Assembly: GCA_033977485.1 (NCBI GenBank)
Contig: CM066991.1
Span: 52,678,850 to 52,742,849, forward strand
Direction: 5' to 3'
Length of the DNA: 64,000 nucleotides
DNA from: Hydrangea macrophylla
Lineage: Eukaryota; Streptophyta; Magnoliopsida; Cornales; Hydrangeaceae
Below are positions 1 through 11,483 of the stretch, one piece after another. The position numbers were made by a program, and so were the translations under genes. Every line of letters begins with the position of its first letter. The stretch's first letter is position 1. The notes beneath the pieces are model-generated. The model was not told the DNA's origin, did no database searches, and saw nothing but the letters and a program-made list of their open reading frames with translations.

Positions 1-1723
1 TTAATAGCATATAACACATTGTCACATGTTTTACTATTTTCAAATGCTAGAAACTCTTTAGACTTTAAATTTTTTGAAACAGTGTGAAAATATTTACTGA
101 ATCTAAATGGATGAGTAAGCATAAACTATGCAGTTTAAAGACAAGTAGTGGAAACTAATTAACCCATGTGAGCTTTTGTGCTAATCTTCCTTTATGAGGG
201 TTACTATTCTTTTCAGTCTCATTTTATTCTCTTTATCATATCATTCGTTGAAAGTCTCATTATTTTTCCCTTTGACTGATCATTAGAAGAGAACGTTCAG
301 GATTTACCATTAAAACTTCTAAATTGCTTGAATGAACAAAGTCAATCTATTTTTAAAATGATTTAGACCATCTTTTCTTTCAAATACCCACCGCCCTTAA
401 CCTTATATTGCCTTATTCTCAATTCTCTCCAAATCATGTCTTGCTCCACCTGGGAGTACAAACCTCACTTTTATAACCAGGTATGTGATTGGACTGTAAA
501 GATATTGCAAAAAGTGGTAAAAAAAATTTGTACAAATGATAAAAAGGAGAAGAAAAAGAAGAGGTTGGAATGAATTGCGCAAACACTCCAACCACATGCT
601 TAGAACAAATACACCCCAAATCTCCTACTCATCTTAATTTCTAACCTACCAGTCAAAGTCCTAAAGATTTAAAAGAAATTGATTTTTAAATTTAAGTGAT
701 AAGGATGTTCTCCACGGTAGATCGCTCTTATAATGCTAAGTATTCTTTCATGAGACTTATTGTACTCCAAATGCCTATATATTGAGTCATCAAAATGGAA
801 CTAATTTCTCTATCTTTGCTTCCCTACCAAGTGAGATATTCTCTACACCGGTTTCTGAGAGTTTTTCCTTAAGAGAGTGAAATCCTAGTGAGATTTGAGT
901 TAAAACTACAAATTTTATGACTGTTAATAGTTATGTAAACTTTGAAGTTGAGATCAGTTGCATGACTTTTCAAGTACATACTGTTAGTTTAAAGAGTATA
1001 AAAAATGCTACCATTGACAAACTGTGAGTATGTGTGTTGCATTACTATTACATACTTGAAAATTTTATTTTATTATCAAATTTAATCTTATCTGTTGTAA
1101 AAGGAGAAAATCTAGCTTTATTTTTATTTTACTTTATTTTACTTTATTTTTACATTTAAAAAATAATAATAATAATAATTTTGAATTTTGTGGGTATATT
1201 CACTGCAAACCCTTACAAGACAACACTCGTCCACTAGGGGTAACCTAGGGGTTTAACGGCTTGTTGCATACGCTAAATGCAATCGCGATTCCTGCGACAG
1301 TGAGTTAGGTAGTGTTATTTTACTTAGTTTATCCCTACTCTTTAATAAAACTTTTAGAACAATTTCTCTTTTCACTTCATTGCTAGGGACTAGCAATAAG
1401 TTAGTTGAGGGGTGTGACAAACATTGAATATTGCACATTTATGTGCCAATATAATAGACATAATGCTCATTTAATTCCCCAAATCCCTAGTTTTACATGC
1501 ATATTTGAATTAATATAATTTAATAGTGATGTCACTCAAATGCGTGTAAAAATGTGTTTTTACATATTTTATATGTTTAGGTAAAGATGAAGTGAAATAA
1601 AGGGAAGGAAATAAGTAACAACCACACCATAGTATATTCATTTGTTAGTCAAAGATGAATAGTACTAAATAGTGAACAAACAGTAATTTTACTATTTGAA
1701 AAAAAAAATACAGAGAACGAGGA

Positions 1724-1748
1724 AACATCCAAGCTTTGCTTGGATGTT
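1724..1748. repeat. Perfect 11-bp inverted repeat with 3-base loop
   Basis: AACATCCAAGC and its exact complement GCTTGGATGTT are separated by TTT. The hairpin lies about 165 bp upstream of a TATA box. It could form in single-stranded DNA or RNA; no function is shown. Confidence 0.7.
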
Positions 1749-1912
1749 AACTTGTTTTATTTATTTAATATTTTTTTGGTTTTTTTTCTCTTTCTCTCTC
1801 TGTATCAGCTGCATTTGTCAAAGCTGTTAGAGAACAGGCGGAAAATAAAGATCACGCAAAGAAAATTCGCCAACATGACGAAGGCAGTGATGATTTTCCT
1901 CAAACATTCATC

Positions 1913-1920
1913 TATAAAAG
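1913..1920 (+). promoter_or_regulatory. TATA box (TATAAAAG) of a putative LTR promoter
   Basis: A strong plant TATA motif in otherwise noncoding retroelement sequence, followed about 30 bp later by a C/A-rich stretch typical of a plant transcription start. No coding sequence follows within 1 kb, which fits an LTR promoter. Confidence 0.45.
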
Positions 1921-3105
1921 CAAGCTACAGACACCAAACAACGACACACACAACTCACAAGCTGCAATAGCTTCACAACACACTGTTAGGGAGAGAATAG
2001 TTTAGTGGAGGTTATCATGTGAGCACTTTATATTGTCCCTAGAAATAGGAAACTTTAATTTTTCTTTGCCTTTTCTAGTTCTAGTAGTTGTATAAATTTA
2101 CTTTTATATAATTGATGATTTCATGTTCAAAAAGTATGTAGCAAAACTTTGTGTACTGTATTTCTTAAAATAAAATATTTATTTTCTTGTAGGACCTTTG
2201 TCACTTTGTAATAGTAAAAATAGTTCTATTTAAAATTAGATTTAATATTTTTAGTCTAGTAGTACTTATAGTTGTCCCCTAAAATAGTTTGAAACCCCAA
2301 ATTTTCAGTTTTTATAGTAATATTTTCATTCACTAGAAGACAGATTTTGCAAGTAAATGCTAGATTTCTTAGCCACGTAGTTGTTATAATCACCTACTAG
2401 AGTTCAAAGCACACCATACCCATATCTCACTCCAAAATTAGATTAGGATTTGGTTTGGTCTTATTTGTGTTCTTGAAGTTCAACCAGTGTGACCCCACAA
2501 GAATCCAAAGTCAAAGGTTTAGTATTTTATTATTAATTCAGTATTTCCATTTGTTTATCTTTTATTAGCCTAGTTGTACTAAACTTTGCTATTTTGCAGA
2601 TTGCACAAATTCAACCCCAACTCATGTCAAGTGAGAAAAAAAATATATTAATATTATATTTCACCCTTACCTTAGTTTTATAACTTTAGTTTTAATTGGA
2701 CAGTCACTGTTTACATCTATTTAATTTATCTTTTAATTTTATTTTGAAGATAGTTTCAATTCCAAAATGGTAGGCTAAAACTTTAATTGGGGATATGTAA
2801 TAAAAACTTAGAAACCACAGCTTCTGTGCACTAATCTTAAATGGGCAAATTTATCTAGATGAGTTGTTTTTCCATTTATGGCCAAAAAATATCTATGTAT
2901 CTATAGTTTATGATCATTTAACATGTTTATATACTATGGCTATATTGGGCTCAAAAGATAACATATTTCAAATAAGAATCTAATTATGTGGATTGTCAAA
3001 TTATGTCTTTTGTCATAAGAAAACGCCTATCATACTCAAACAACTCATATGACAAAATTTATATTTCATATATGTGTTTATATATATTTCTATCCACTAA
3101 TGGAC

Positions 3106-3202
3106 AGGCAATTGTGTAGTGGCAGAGTGGTGGGGATTGGACGCCGAATAACCCATGTCCGCGGCGGGGCACGGTTCGAACCTGGCTATTGCCCAATTGC
3201 CT
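3106..3202 (+). mobile_element. tRNA-derived SINE-like fragment
   Basis: It contains an A-box-like TGGCAGAGTGGT (3120-3131) and a B box GGTTCGAACCT (3173-3183), the internal Pol III promoter elements of tRNAs and tRNA-derived SINEs. The T arm around the B box does not pair properly, so this is not a functional tRNA gene. The body is bounded by AGGCAATTG and its inverted copy CAATTGCCT. Because CAATTG is itself palindromic, the same bases could be a short target duplication. It is followed by a T-rich stretch. Confidence 0.5.
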
Positions 3203-4540
3203 TTTTATTTTTCTTTAAACCAAACGACATCATTTCATATCAAACCTGACACACTTGATATGACCCTGACCAGTGAAAGTTTATTTTTAAATAAAGAATG
3301 ACTTTGTGGTCTTAAATGCCAAATCCTTTTCAAATGCACAAAATTTGTGGGATCTAATGTTGGTTTGCATATTCCCAATTTCTTTAAATCATTTCTTCCA
3401 ACTTAATTAATATTTTCTGTTTTTAATAACTTTGCTTAAATATTTGTATTATTTCTATCTTTCGCTAGTATTAAATCCAAAAAGTTTATCTCACAAAAAT
3501 TTAGCTTTTATTTCTTTTTCTTCATTTTCTAACTAGTATCTTAGTTAATTTATTTTGTACTGTTAAAATCTTTACCGTAAACTACTTAGAAAAAAAACAT
3601 CTTTTAATTAGTTTTACTGTAAAAAAAAATATATAAAAACTAGTAGTTTAGGAAAAGCCACAAAAATCCATCATCTTTTATTTTCTTTTTAGTGACAAAA
3701 TAGTTATTGCCTATCTTTCTTTTCCATTCCCTGTGGGTTCGACCTGGACTTCCAGAACTTTATTACTTGTACGATCACCTACACTTGGGTGTGATAAGAA
3801 AACGCGTCAATAGGGTGTCGTCAGTGGTTTATGAACTCACTGCACCATTGTTAAGTCTATCTTTCATTTGTTAACTCTAGTTACCAAGCCATGGAGTTTT
3901 GGTTTAACCCAAACTACCTCTCCTACCATTTGATGATCATTGGAGATCATAGTATGACTAATATTCATGAGTTTCAAAGAAACATAAGGAAAATTACATG
4001 AAACCTCAAGTTAGAGAACCCAAACCATGGTAAGGATTTGGATTCATCTACTTGATCTTAAATAAAATGATGATTAACTTTAATTCCCATGTAAGGAACA
4101 AGCTTACATGCCATCAAGGAAGATCACACTCATGAGATTCAAGTGAGATATGAAAAATCTCCAAGAAACTCAAGAGAGTGATGAAATAAGATAAAATGAC
4201 AAGAAGATAAAAAGGACTAAGAATCCAAAACTCTAAGTTCACCAACAAAACTTTTAAAATTTCATAAATAAAAAAAAGACTTAATAGTTTGAAGATTAGG
4301 GGATTAATAGAAAGAAAACTAAATTAAGATTAGAGGATCACCTCCAATTATCCTCAACTTCTTTGTCGCTTGAAGGTTTTTTCTAAAGGTGATTCAAACT
4401 CTTCTCCCAAACTCTTGCAACTTCTTAATTTTTTCTAAGCCTTTCCTAATTATATAAAGGATACAAGAGATTCAAGATTCAAAAACTCTAAAAAAAAATA
4501 AATTAAAAAAAGGGTCCTTGGTAATGGGATAATCACCTCC

Positions 4541-4550
4541 CTTATATAGG
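4541..4550 (-). promoter_or_regulatory. TATA box of Tat LTR (CCTATATAAG on - strand)
   Basis: The motif is conserved in the second LTR copy at 60369-60378. On the - strand a palindrome array (4645-4895) lies 95-345 bp upstream. Confidence 0.6.
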
Positions 4551-4644
4551 CAAATTTTGAAAGGGTATTTTAGTAATTTTAGGGGCAAAACCCCAATTCT
4601 GGGTGTATTTTCAATGGTACAAAACGTATAGCAGACTGCTAAAA

Positions 4645-4895
4645 AATGCAGCATTCAGTGGAGTTGAAAGCGACACTCAGTGAGCGCTGATGCGGCACTC
4701 ACTGAACGCCGAGACAGCATTCAGAGAATGCCTATGCAGCATTCAATGAATGTCGCGGACTACTCCTCTGACTGTCGCCTTTTAAAATTTGTGGCATTTT
4801 AAGGATATTAGAAGCATTCAGGGAATGCTGTAGAGGTCTTCAATGACTGCCGGTGCGGCAGTTAATGAGTGCAGCAGTGGCATCCTGTGACTACC
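4645..4895. promoter_or_regulatory. Palindrome array upstream of the Tat LTR TATA box
   Basis: About ten short perfect or near-perfect dyads: GCATTC-AGA-GAATGC, GCATTC-AGG-GAATGC, CATTCA-A-TGAATG, GACACTCA-G-TGAGCGC, GGCACTCA-C-TGAACGCC, GGCAGT-TAA-TGAGTGC and others. The general form is GCAYTCA-n-TGARTGC. The second LTR copy keeps most of them (60476-60715). The same word type recurs at 6396-6500 and 11484-11600 in front of the two antisense genes. Confidence 0.65.
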
Positions 4896-5097
4896 ACACT
4901 ACCCCTCATGTGCCGTTTTCTACTATTCTCCCTATCCTTATCCTTTTATCCTTTGTTTTTATTTTGTTTGAGTTGAAAAGTCTTTCGAAGAGCTTGAGTC
5001 ACCTTTGGAAGCTCTAGATTAGTCAGACATTGTCATCATCCGACTTGGAGGTAACACTCCCCTTAATTCGATATTTGGTCAAAATCGGGGTATCTAA

Positions 5098-6395
5098 AGC
5101 TTACCCCTCTTTGACAAAGCTTGTGGAGCAACGCGTGTCACAAGTGAATGTCGAAGCCTGTGTGAAGACAAGCCTTTGACCAAACTATTGGATTTAGGTA
5201 AAAACAAAATGCGTTGCAAAAGAAAATAGGCACGCAGCAAGGTTCTAGCTGGTCATGTTCAACGGTGAGCTGTCTACGTATCCATTCAGGAATCAGACCA
5301 AGACGTAGTTCAGGTAGGGGTTAAACACACACACAAGCACAAGTAGTCACACAGATGAATGTGCCTATCCTATCGTGATGCACGTGTTCATGTAGTGATG
5401 GATGTTAATGCAACTCCATGTTCCGTAACTAACATGATTCGAGATTATGCTATCTCGATATATCTAGATGCAATCCATGCCCTATGCTTACTTAATGCTC
5501 GTGTTCACCCGAACTTAAAAAATGAGTTATTATTTAGAATTCGAAGTTTCTAAAATTCTCTTCAAGGTACGTGGCCATCTTGGCCGAACGGACAAACGCA
5601 ATTAACTGGGCGGCGCTTCGCGACTTAGGCCCCGGTGTCAATGCGGGTTTGCTCTAAAAATCCGCAGCCGTTTGGCCTTGTTGGATATGTTTCCTCTGAA
5701 ACATCCGTAGCTCTTCGGCCTCGTCAGATATGTTTGCTCTACGAAATCTGCAGCTCTTCGGCCTCATCGGATATGTTTGCTCTGAAAAATCCGCAACCCT
5801 TCGGCCTCGTTGGATATGTTTGCTCTGAAAAATCCGTAGCCCTTCGGCCTCATCGGATATGTTTTTCTATATTCAAAATCGGGAGTCGAATCAGATTCAA
5901 TTTTTTTCAAATTTTCAAAATCAGGTGTCAATCAGACTCAATTCAACTCAAAGAATTCAAAATTTCCAAAAACAGAAATTGATTTGACCCAAACAAAATT
6001 TCAAAATTTTCAAAATCAGGAGTTAATCAGACTTAATTCAACTCAAAGAATTCAAAATTTCCAAAAGCAGGAATTGATTTGACCCAAAACAGGTCAATTA
6101 GACTCGAAGAATTTTTTACAAAAAATCAGGAGTCAATTAGACTCGAAGAATTTCTTTTCACAAAATTGGGAGTCGATTGGACTCAAAGAATTCAAAATTT
6201 CTCAAAATTTGACTCAAAGCAATTCAACTTCTAAAATCGGGGGTCGGCTGGTCTTGGAAATCACTTTTGGGGACCGAAGCGTACAAGGCGGGCAGACTAC
6301 GGGGGTTTAAATTCAAATTTAGGGACCTAATTTTGAATTTTGGGGGGAAAATGAAAGGTCTCTTAATCGCCTCAAATGCGGCACACGCTAGATAA
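5098..6395 (-). other. Tat internal noncoding region next to the 3' LTR
   Basis: There is no coding potential on the element strand. It contains the polypurine tract (5098-5112) and a motif around 5257-5305 (gtctacgtatcc, aatcagacca, cgtagttc) that also occurs downstream of the integrase near 23670-23715. It also holds the 43-bp tandem array (5643-5868) and a 95-bp imperfect dimer (about 5910-6100) of AT-rich sequence with repeated aatcaga, caattcaactc and gatttgaccc words. Confidence 0.6.
5643..5868. repeat. 43-bp tandem repeat, five copies
   Basis: The word gatatgt recurs at 5684, 5727, 5770, 5813 and 5856, an exact 43-bp period. Each unit contains a GCTCT...AATCCG...CTTCGGCCTC core. Copies differ by several substitutions but show no indels. 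43 is not a multiple of three, so this is not a protein repeat. Confidence 0.9.
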
Positions 6396-6500
6396 TACGG
6401 CAGTCTGTGACTACCATACAGCACTCACTGAGTGCCATTTCGGCACTCAGAGAGTGCCATACAGCATTCCACCAACTGCTGTGCACGTTTTTCGAGTGTC
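6396..6500 (+). promoter_or_regulatory. Palindrome array forming the putative promoter of the antisense PMD gene
   Basis: Contains GCACTCA-C-TGAGTGC and GGCACTC-AGA-GAGTGCC, both perfect dyads. It also contains ggcagtctgtgactacc, nearly the same as ggcatcctgtgactacc in the Tat LTR array, and a GGCAGACTGC like the LTR's gcagactgc. It lies 236-340 bp upstream of the first ATG of the PMD gene. A 5'-leader intron is plausible between CAG|GTTAGT (about 6631) and cgtttcag (about 6700). Confidence 0.6.
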
Positions 6501-6977
6501 GCGTTAAGCAGGCAGACTGCTTAATACACTTGGTTTTCCCTCATTTCATTCACTCTTTCAAACTCTCTCCAATCCAAAGCTCCTTCTGGGGATTTTTCTT
6601 GTTTTCTCGCAGTGATCTCAAAAGATCGTCAGGTTAGTTCCACTCGATTAAAACCTCGTTATTCTCTTTATTTTTATCATTTTCTTGAATCGTTTCAGAA
6701 AAATTGACATTCGGTCCTTTCCCTTTTGACAAATTATGGCTAGTAGCTCAGGCAGTAGGAAGAAGGCCAAGTACAGGGCTATCCCCCACCCCAATCCTAC
6801 TTTTCTACTCCGAGACCGGGACATGCACCTATCTACCTGAGTGTTTCGACGAGAAGTACACGCTCTTCCTCTTTCTTTATTTTCTTTCTTCCAGTTTTCT
6901 TTCTATGAATCTTACGAATGTGATAACAATAAAACTTCACATGCCTACTTATGAATGTGATACGTGACAAAACTTTA

Positions 6978-6993
6978 CCCCCCCCCCCCCCCC
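6978..6993. repeat. Run of 16 C
   Basis: A homopolymer tract inside the first intron of the PMD pseudogene. Its length is likely unstable and may be affected by sequencing. Confidence 0.9.
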
Positions 6994-8760
6994 TTCAATG
7001 AATGCGAATGTCGTTCTTGTAGATCTTCTAGAACGTTTCAATTGCTTCATCTTTATTCATTCATGTAAGCTTTCATCATTCTTGATTCTATTTTATTATT
7101 TTTTTTCTTTTAAATTCTTCTCACAAAGCTCATGAATTAAATGCATACCATCAAAACTTCATATGAATGTAGATGTTGTGCTTGTGAATTTTTTCGTGCG
7201 CTATAATCGCTCTTCTCAAACGTTTTCAATTTTTGTGTTCTTTTATTCGATTCCTTTCAAATTTTCCTCATAAACCTTATGAATGAATGTATGACAACAA
7301 ACTTTATGAATGCTATTCTTGTGGAATTTTTCGAGCGTTTTGACCACCCTTTTATTCATTCAATATCAATTTCATTATTACTATATATATATTTTTTATT
7401 CTTTTTCGTTCTTTTCCTTCCCTTTGGTTCATTTATGCAGCGGGTTTTGGTGACTTCGTCAAACTCTTGACAAAAAGAGCTCCAACGATTTGAGACAGAT
7501 ACATGCTCTCTCGGAGCAATGGTGGGACACCACCAACTCGTTCCACTTCGAGTTCGGGGATAAGAAGATAACACCGCTCGACTTCTCGATGACCACTGGG
7601 ATCCCTTTCGGGGGGAGTGCTTGCAGTACTTGGATACGGTGACAAAGTGGGACCAGGTGTTGACGTTGCTTGGAGTAGTCCCTGAGGAGCCCTTAGTTAT
7701 GACCAAGTGGTTTCTTGACACTTTCAGAGGTTAGTCGGGCTTTACAGACGAGCATATGGCCCGCGGTTTCATCATGTACATGTTGGGGTGCTCTCTACTG
7801 AGCAACAGGGGCGATCGGATTTCGGTGGCGCTAGTGGGGTCCCTGGAGCACATGGACCACATTTATCAGTATGATTGGGCTGGTACAGGATTAGCCATCC
7901 TGTACAAGCACATGGGAGAGATATCCCGAGATCGTCCAGCCTCCACAGGCAGTTTCTGGAGAGCGTGGGAGGTACAATCTCCTATTCTCTTTCCTTTTCT
8001 TTTTTATTTTTATTTGATTCAATCAATTTCTGAATTATTTTCCAATTTACGAAACCTAAGTCTTATGTTCTTTTCTTTTTCCCTTTTTTTCTTTCTTGAA
8101 GATTTGGTGCCATGAGTACTTACATATGATGTCGCCCAGTGACACAAGAAATATTTGTGTGCGCTTGTGTGCTATACCCAAGTGTAGGTAGACGTGCAAG
8201 TAGTAATCTGGTTAAGACCAGGTCGATCCCACAGGGAAAGTTGGAAACTAAGTACCTAGATTAGACTCTGAAAAGAAAATAAAAATCAATGTATAAGGAA
8301 AGTGTAGAACACGGAGTTCCACGATTATCAACTACTAAAGATAAAGCAACTAAATTAAATTAAACTAATGATGAACTAATTAACTAAAGTGATATTTCAA
8401 AACCATGTTTTTGCTTAATAAAAAGGGAAGTGTTGGGATCACACGAATCTGCAGCGACCTAGCCATCTACCATGTAGTTGCATTAAGCTCAATGGAGAAC
8501 ATCTTCTACAGTATTCCGTATTTCTCTTAAAATAAAGAATCCATAGCCCTTTCATAACCAGGACTATATCATCACAGTTAATTTGAAACACATGAAAGCG
8601 GTTTAAAAACAATAGTTAAGACTTGCACCTACAATGGTGTTAGCATTGAGGGTGGTTTGCAAAAGATATTGAAGAAAAATGCTTTAAGGACAATTTGATA
8701 ACAAATCTCTAAAGCAGAAAGTCTAGGAAGATTGCATAGGATATTCTCAAGAATCATAGA

Positions 8761-8886
8761 GTTCGATCAATCGACGCGCTTTCAATCGATTGAACCTCAT
8801 CAACTTTCAATCGATCAAAATTTGTTCGATCGCTTGACTATATCCCTGCTCCGATCGATCGAACTAACTTTGATCGATCGAACACA
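8761..8886. repeat. TCGA-centred palindrome cluster (solo LTR, cluster 1)
   Basis: Six sites of the type TCAATCGATTGAAC or CCGATCGATCGAAC within about 125 bp, some degenerate (for example gatcgcttgac). Both the GATCGATC and AATCGATT forms occur here. Confidence 0.8.
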
Positions 8887-9376
8887 GGTTCAAACTGCTA
8901 CATGGTAGAGGCTGGAGATCACTATTTCATCATGATCTCCCAACCCTAGGACTACTAAGACATAGTCTGGAGTGCTTCAGATTTGTTTTTAACGTAATTA
9001 CTAATTAAGGCTTTGTTTGGTTGTGATTTAAACATGGAAAAACTCTGAAACTATGATTTAATCGCTACGTGCAAGCAAAACTATGATTCTAACAAATTAT
9101 AACTAATAAAACTACTAAAAGAGTCTAAATAATGCAATATAACAAAACCTGGAACGTTGTATTAAGATCAAACTCGCAGAAAATCCAATAAACAAGCAAT
9201 ATCACACTTGAAACCTACAAAACCAATGTAAAACTCTCTAACTCTCTCTATAAACTGATAAAAAGTAAAGTTGGGCATCCCTCTGGACGTAAACAAAATG
9301 AATATATATATTAAATCCTAGAGCTAGGGTTAAAAACTCTATCTCTGCTGCCTGTGCGTAAGTTCTGATAAAAGCT

Positions 9377-9492
9377 ATGTTCGATCGATCGAACATCACT
9401 CGATCGATTGAACTTCTGGGATCTTCAAGTTCTTGAACAACCTTCGATCGATCGAACCCTCGATCGCTTGAGGTGTCTTTGATCACTCGAAC
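9377..9492. repeat. TCGA-centred palindrome cluster (solo LTR, cluster 2)
   Basis: Five sites, including the 16-bp perfect palindrome GTTCGATCGATCGAAC at the left edge. An AT-rich TATA-like stretch (about 9302-9313) lies next to it, downstream on the - strand. The order is therefore array then TATA, as in the copia LTR. Confidence 0.75.
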
Positions 9493-10970
9493 TTCACTTT
9501 TCATCTTTGAATTGCCTTTCTTATAACCCAGCTTTCCTTTTATCCTGTTAGTGATTCCTGCACCCAGCAAAATAGTAATCTGCACGAATAACAGCTTAAA
9601 ATAGCACAACTTATCGAAGATTAGTCATATTGTATAAAAAATAGCATTGTGATCCAAATTGCAGATTTACAAAGGAGTTATAGACTAAATCAGTGTATTT
9701 CTTTATTTTAGCGCGGTTGTATTTTACAAATACCCCCTCTTGTCACCCAGGACACAGCCAGCGGATGCCTTTATCATGCCTTATGGGTTGAAGTGGCAGA
9801 AGGTGCGGGTCGAGCAGAAGATCGGGTCTCATGATTTTACAGCATTCAGGAATTTCTTGACAAACCTGAGAGAGCCACATGTCATATGGCAGCCCTGGGT
9901 GGACGTCCTTCTTACTGTTTCTTAGGGGATATGGCAATCGGGTGGGTATGATCCATAGAGGATACTATTGGATGGCCTGGACGCTCGGGAGTAGTACTTG
10001 GGAGAGAGAGTGACCGGGTAGTCACTGATGGCTCCTGGATATTTTGTGCCATGTCCCCTACCTACTTCTATGAGAGCTACAGAGATGCTTCAAGGTAGTC
10101 TGCTCATGGCTGCTCTGAACGGGTTCTCGATTCAGGAGTTTTTGGAGCCTCCGGACGGGTATGAGGCTTTCTGCGGTGCTAAGCTGATGAAGAACTTCCC
10201 TCTGATGGAAGTGACTCGGGTGAGTTCCTTTTGGCTTTTCATCTTTTAGTTCTTATCATATATATTTTCTCACTGAATTCACCTTTTTTCTTCGTAGCCC
10301 ATTCTTACTACATCTCGGACTCTAGCTCTACCACCGTGGGATTAGAGCCTTCGTACAGTCTCCTATGGTGAGCATGGCATGACTATGGTCCCCCGATACT
10401 ACGCGGGTGCTCCCACTATCTCGCTTCAGTACGATCATGTCCCATGGGACTATACATAGGAGGGCTTTCTCTACGCCCATAACGTGAGAGAGTGGGTCCA
10501 CGGTCGAGAGTGGAGGGTAATCTTCTAAAACCATAGTTTGTTTTGATGATTTTTTCTTTTTTGTATTCTCATCTTGACTTCCTTTCCTTTTTCTGATTTC
10601 CTGATTTAGGCCGACGGAGTGCGGGTGACTGCTGAGGCTCATGCGAGAGCCATGTAGACTCTTACTACCCCTTTTTATTTATGCCTTTCCTTTTTAGCGC
10701 TTTCATTCCAAATTACTAATCAAGCTCGGTTGTTCAATCTCTTTCCTCGCCCAGGAGGAGGAGAATAGGACCTTGGTCTTACGAGTGAGAGAGCTCGAGC
10801 AGCAGCTCTAGCAGTTTGGGGTGGGTCCTAGTGCAGCTCACGGAGGTGCCGGGTAAGGTAGCGGCAGAGGCAGAGGCAGAGGTAGAGGCAGAGGCGGCGG
10901 GAGTGGAACAGAGTCAGAGGAGGAGCCTCTCAAACACGTCACACACCAGACCCGAGGCCTGGGCCAGGGT

Positions 10971-11483
10971 TTATATTATTTTTCATTTTTTGGTTTTCAT
11001 GATATACACACCTCGATGACTGTATATATATGTTTTTATTTTTGTTGACGGCTCTCGGATAGTCGGGATAGGATAGGCATCTACATACTCCTTTATCATG
11101 ATCATTTTTTATCTTTTCTGCTTGCTTTTATTGCTTATGACCTACTGCATATCGTAGATATGGCCATAGCTTGGTCCTGTATTTTATTGCTTTGTGAATG
11201 TTGCTTTTGTTTCTTTTTCCTTTCTTTTGTGATTGCGGCTATAGCTGGGTCCCTTTTTTGTCTTAATTTTTTGTGGTTGGTAAATGCTTGTGACTATGAT
11301 CCTGCCTTTATTATTTATTTTCATAAATACATGAATGTGACCATGGCTTGGTCTTTTTGTACATGATGCTATTTGATGCACACATTTTATTATTTTATTC
11401 AGTTTTTTGTTTGTAGGTGGGCTGAAATCATTACAAATGGATCCTGGCCAAAAATAACTCTAAGCAGCACTTGATTATGCCTT
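10971..11483 (+). other. Spacer between the two antisense genes of the Tat element
   Basis: T-rich and noncoding, probably the 3' untranslated region of the PMD gene. The phrase ATAGCTTGGTCC recurs in diverged form three times (about 11166, 11240 and 11341), suggesting an old tandem duplication of roughly 75-100 bp. No other feature is seen. Confidence 0.4.

Larger units (their letters stand above)
1..3823 (+). mobile_element. Right end of an LTR retroelement, truncated by the window start
   Basis: AT-rich DNA with no credible long reading frame. The right end runs through a stretch (3735-3823) of the kind found at the end of plant LTRs and finishes in tcgtca. It is followed by gtggt and then directly by Tat LTR sequence. 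The other Tat LTR copy has no such sequence at the matching point, so this is an insertion into the Tat 3' LTR. The reverse complement of the solo-LTR start at 8140 has a similar layout (gtggg-tcgacctgg, then tactacttgcac, then cacttgggt), so the two may be distant relatives. A TATA box at 1913 suggests promoter sequence. The left end lies outside the window, so the proposed gtggt duplication cannot be checked. The family is not recognised. Confidence 0.5.
3824..5097 (-). repeat. Tat 3' LTR, truncated (matches 59667-60903)
   Basis: Colinear with 59667-60903, with scattered substitutions and a short deletion in the other copy. The element-internal side ends at 5097. Just inside lies the polypurine tract (on the - strand AAAGAGGGGTAAGCT, 5098-5112). 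The LTR starts with TTAGA on the - strand, not the usual TG, in both copies. The remaining ~1.6 kb of this LTR is missing to the left, where another element interrupts it. Confidence 0.8.
8140..9745 (-). mobile_element. Solo LTR, 1606 bp, with 5-bp target duplication cccag
   Basis: The ends TGACACAAG and CTTGTCA form an LTR-like inverted terminal repeat. It is flanked on both sides by cccag (8135-8139 and 9746-9750). Removing it restores the reading of the PMD exon across the junction. No gag, pol, PBS or second LTR is present, so it is a solo LTR or a short non-autonomous element. The - strand orientation is inferred from the gtgggatcgacctgg-type motif at its left end. It holds two clusters of TTCGATCGATCGAAC-type palindromes. 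Confidence 0.8.
6736..10970 (+). pseudogene. Plant mobile domain (PMD) protein gene, intron-containing, antisense to the Tat element; broken
   Basis: Starts MASSSGSRKKAKYRA and has the usual PMD order: a WWDTTNSFHFEFGD...TPLDFSMTTGIPFGG block, ARGFIMYMLGCSLLSNRGD, YDWAGTGLAILYKHM, SFWRAWE, then MPYGLKWQKV and a C-terminal coiled coil (EEENRTLVLRVRELEQQL) with a GRGRGRGRG tail. Approximate exons are 6736-6858, 7441-7971, 8102-8139 joined to 9751-10219, 10298-10516, 10610-10650 and 10755-10970, with GT...AG borders such as GAG|GTACAA at 7971 and TTGAAG|ATT at 8101. PMD proteins are plant nuclear proteins, and related domains occur in transposable elements. A frameshift in exon 1, several stops (for example about 7730, 9922 and 10656) and a solo LTR inserted at 8140 show it is dead. 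The homologue at 62345-64000 shares the intron after the RAWE/RVWE motif. Confidence 0.75.

Noticed and set aside
3111..3202. Functional tRNA gene
   Set aside because: A and B boxes are present, but the T stem does not pair and no proper cloverleaf forms.
6407..6637. Small + strand reading frame across the palindrome array
   Set aside because: Low complexity and no similarity; it overlaps the presumed promoter and leader of the PMD gene.
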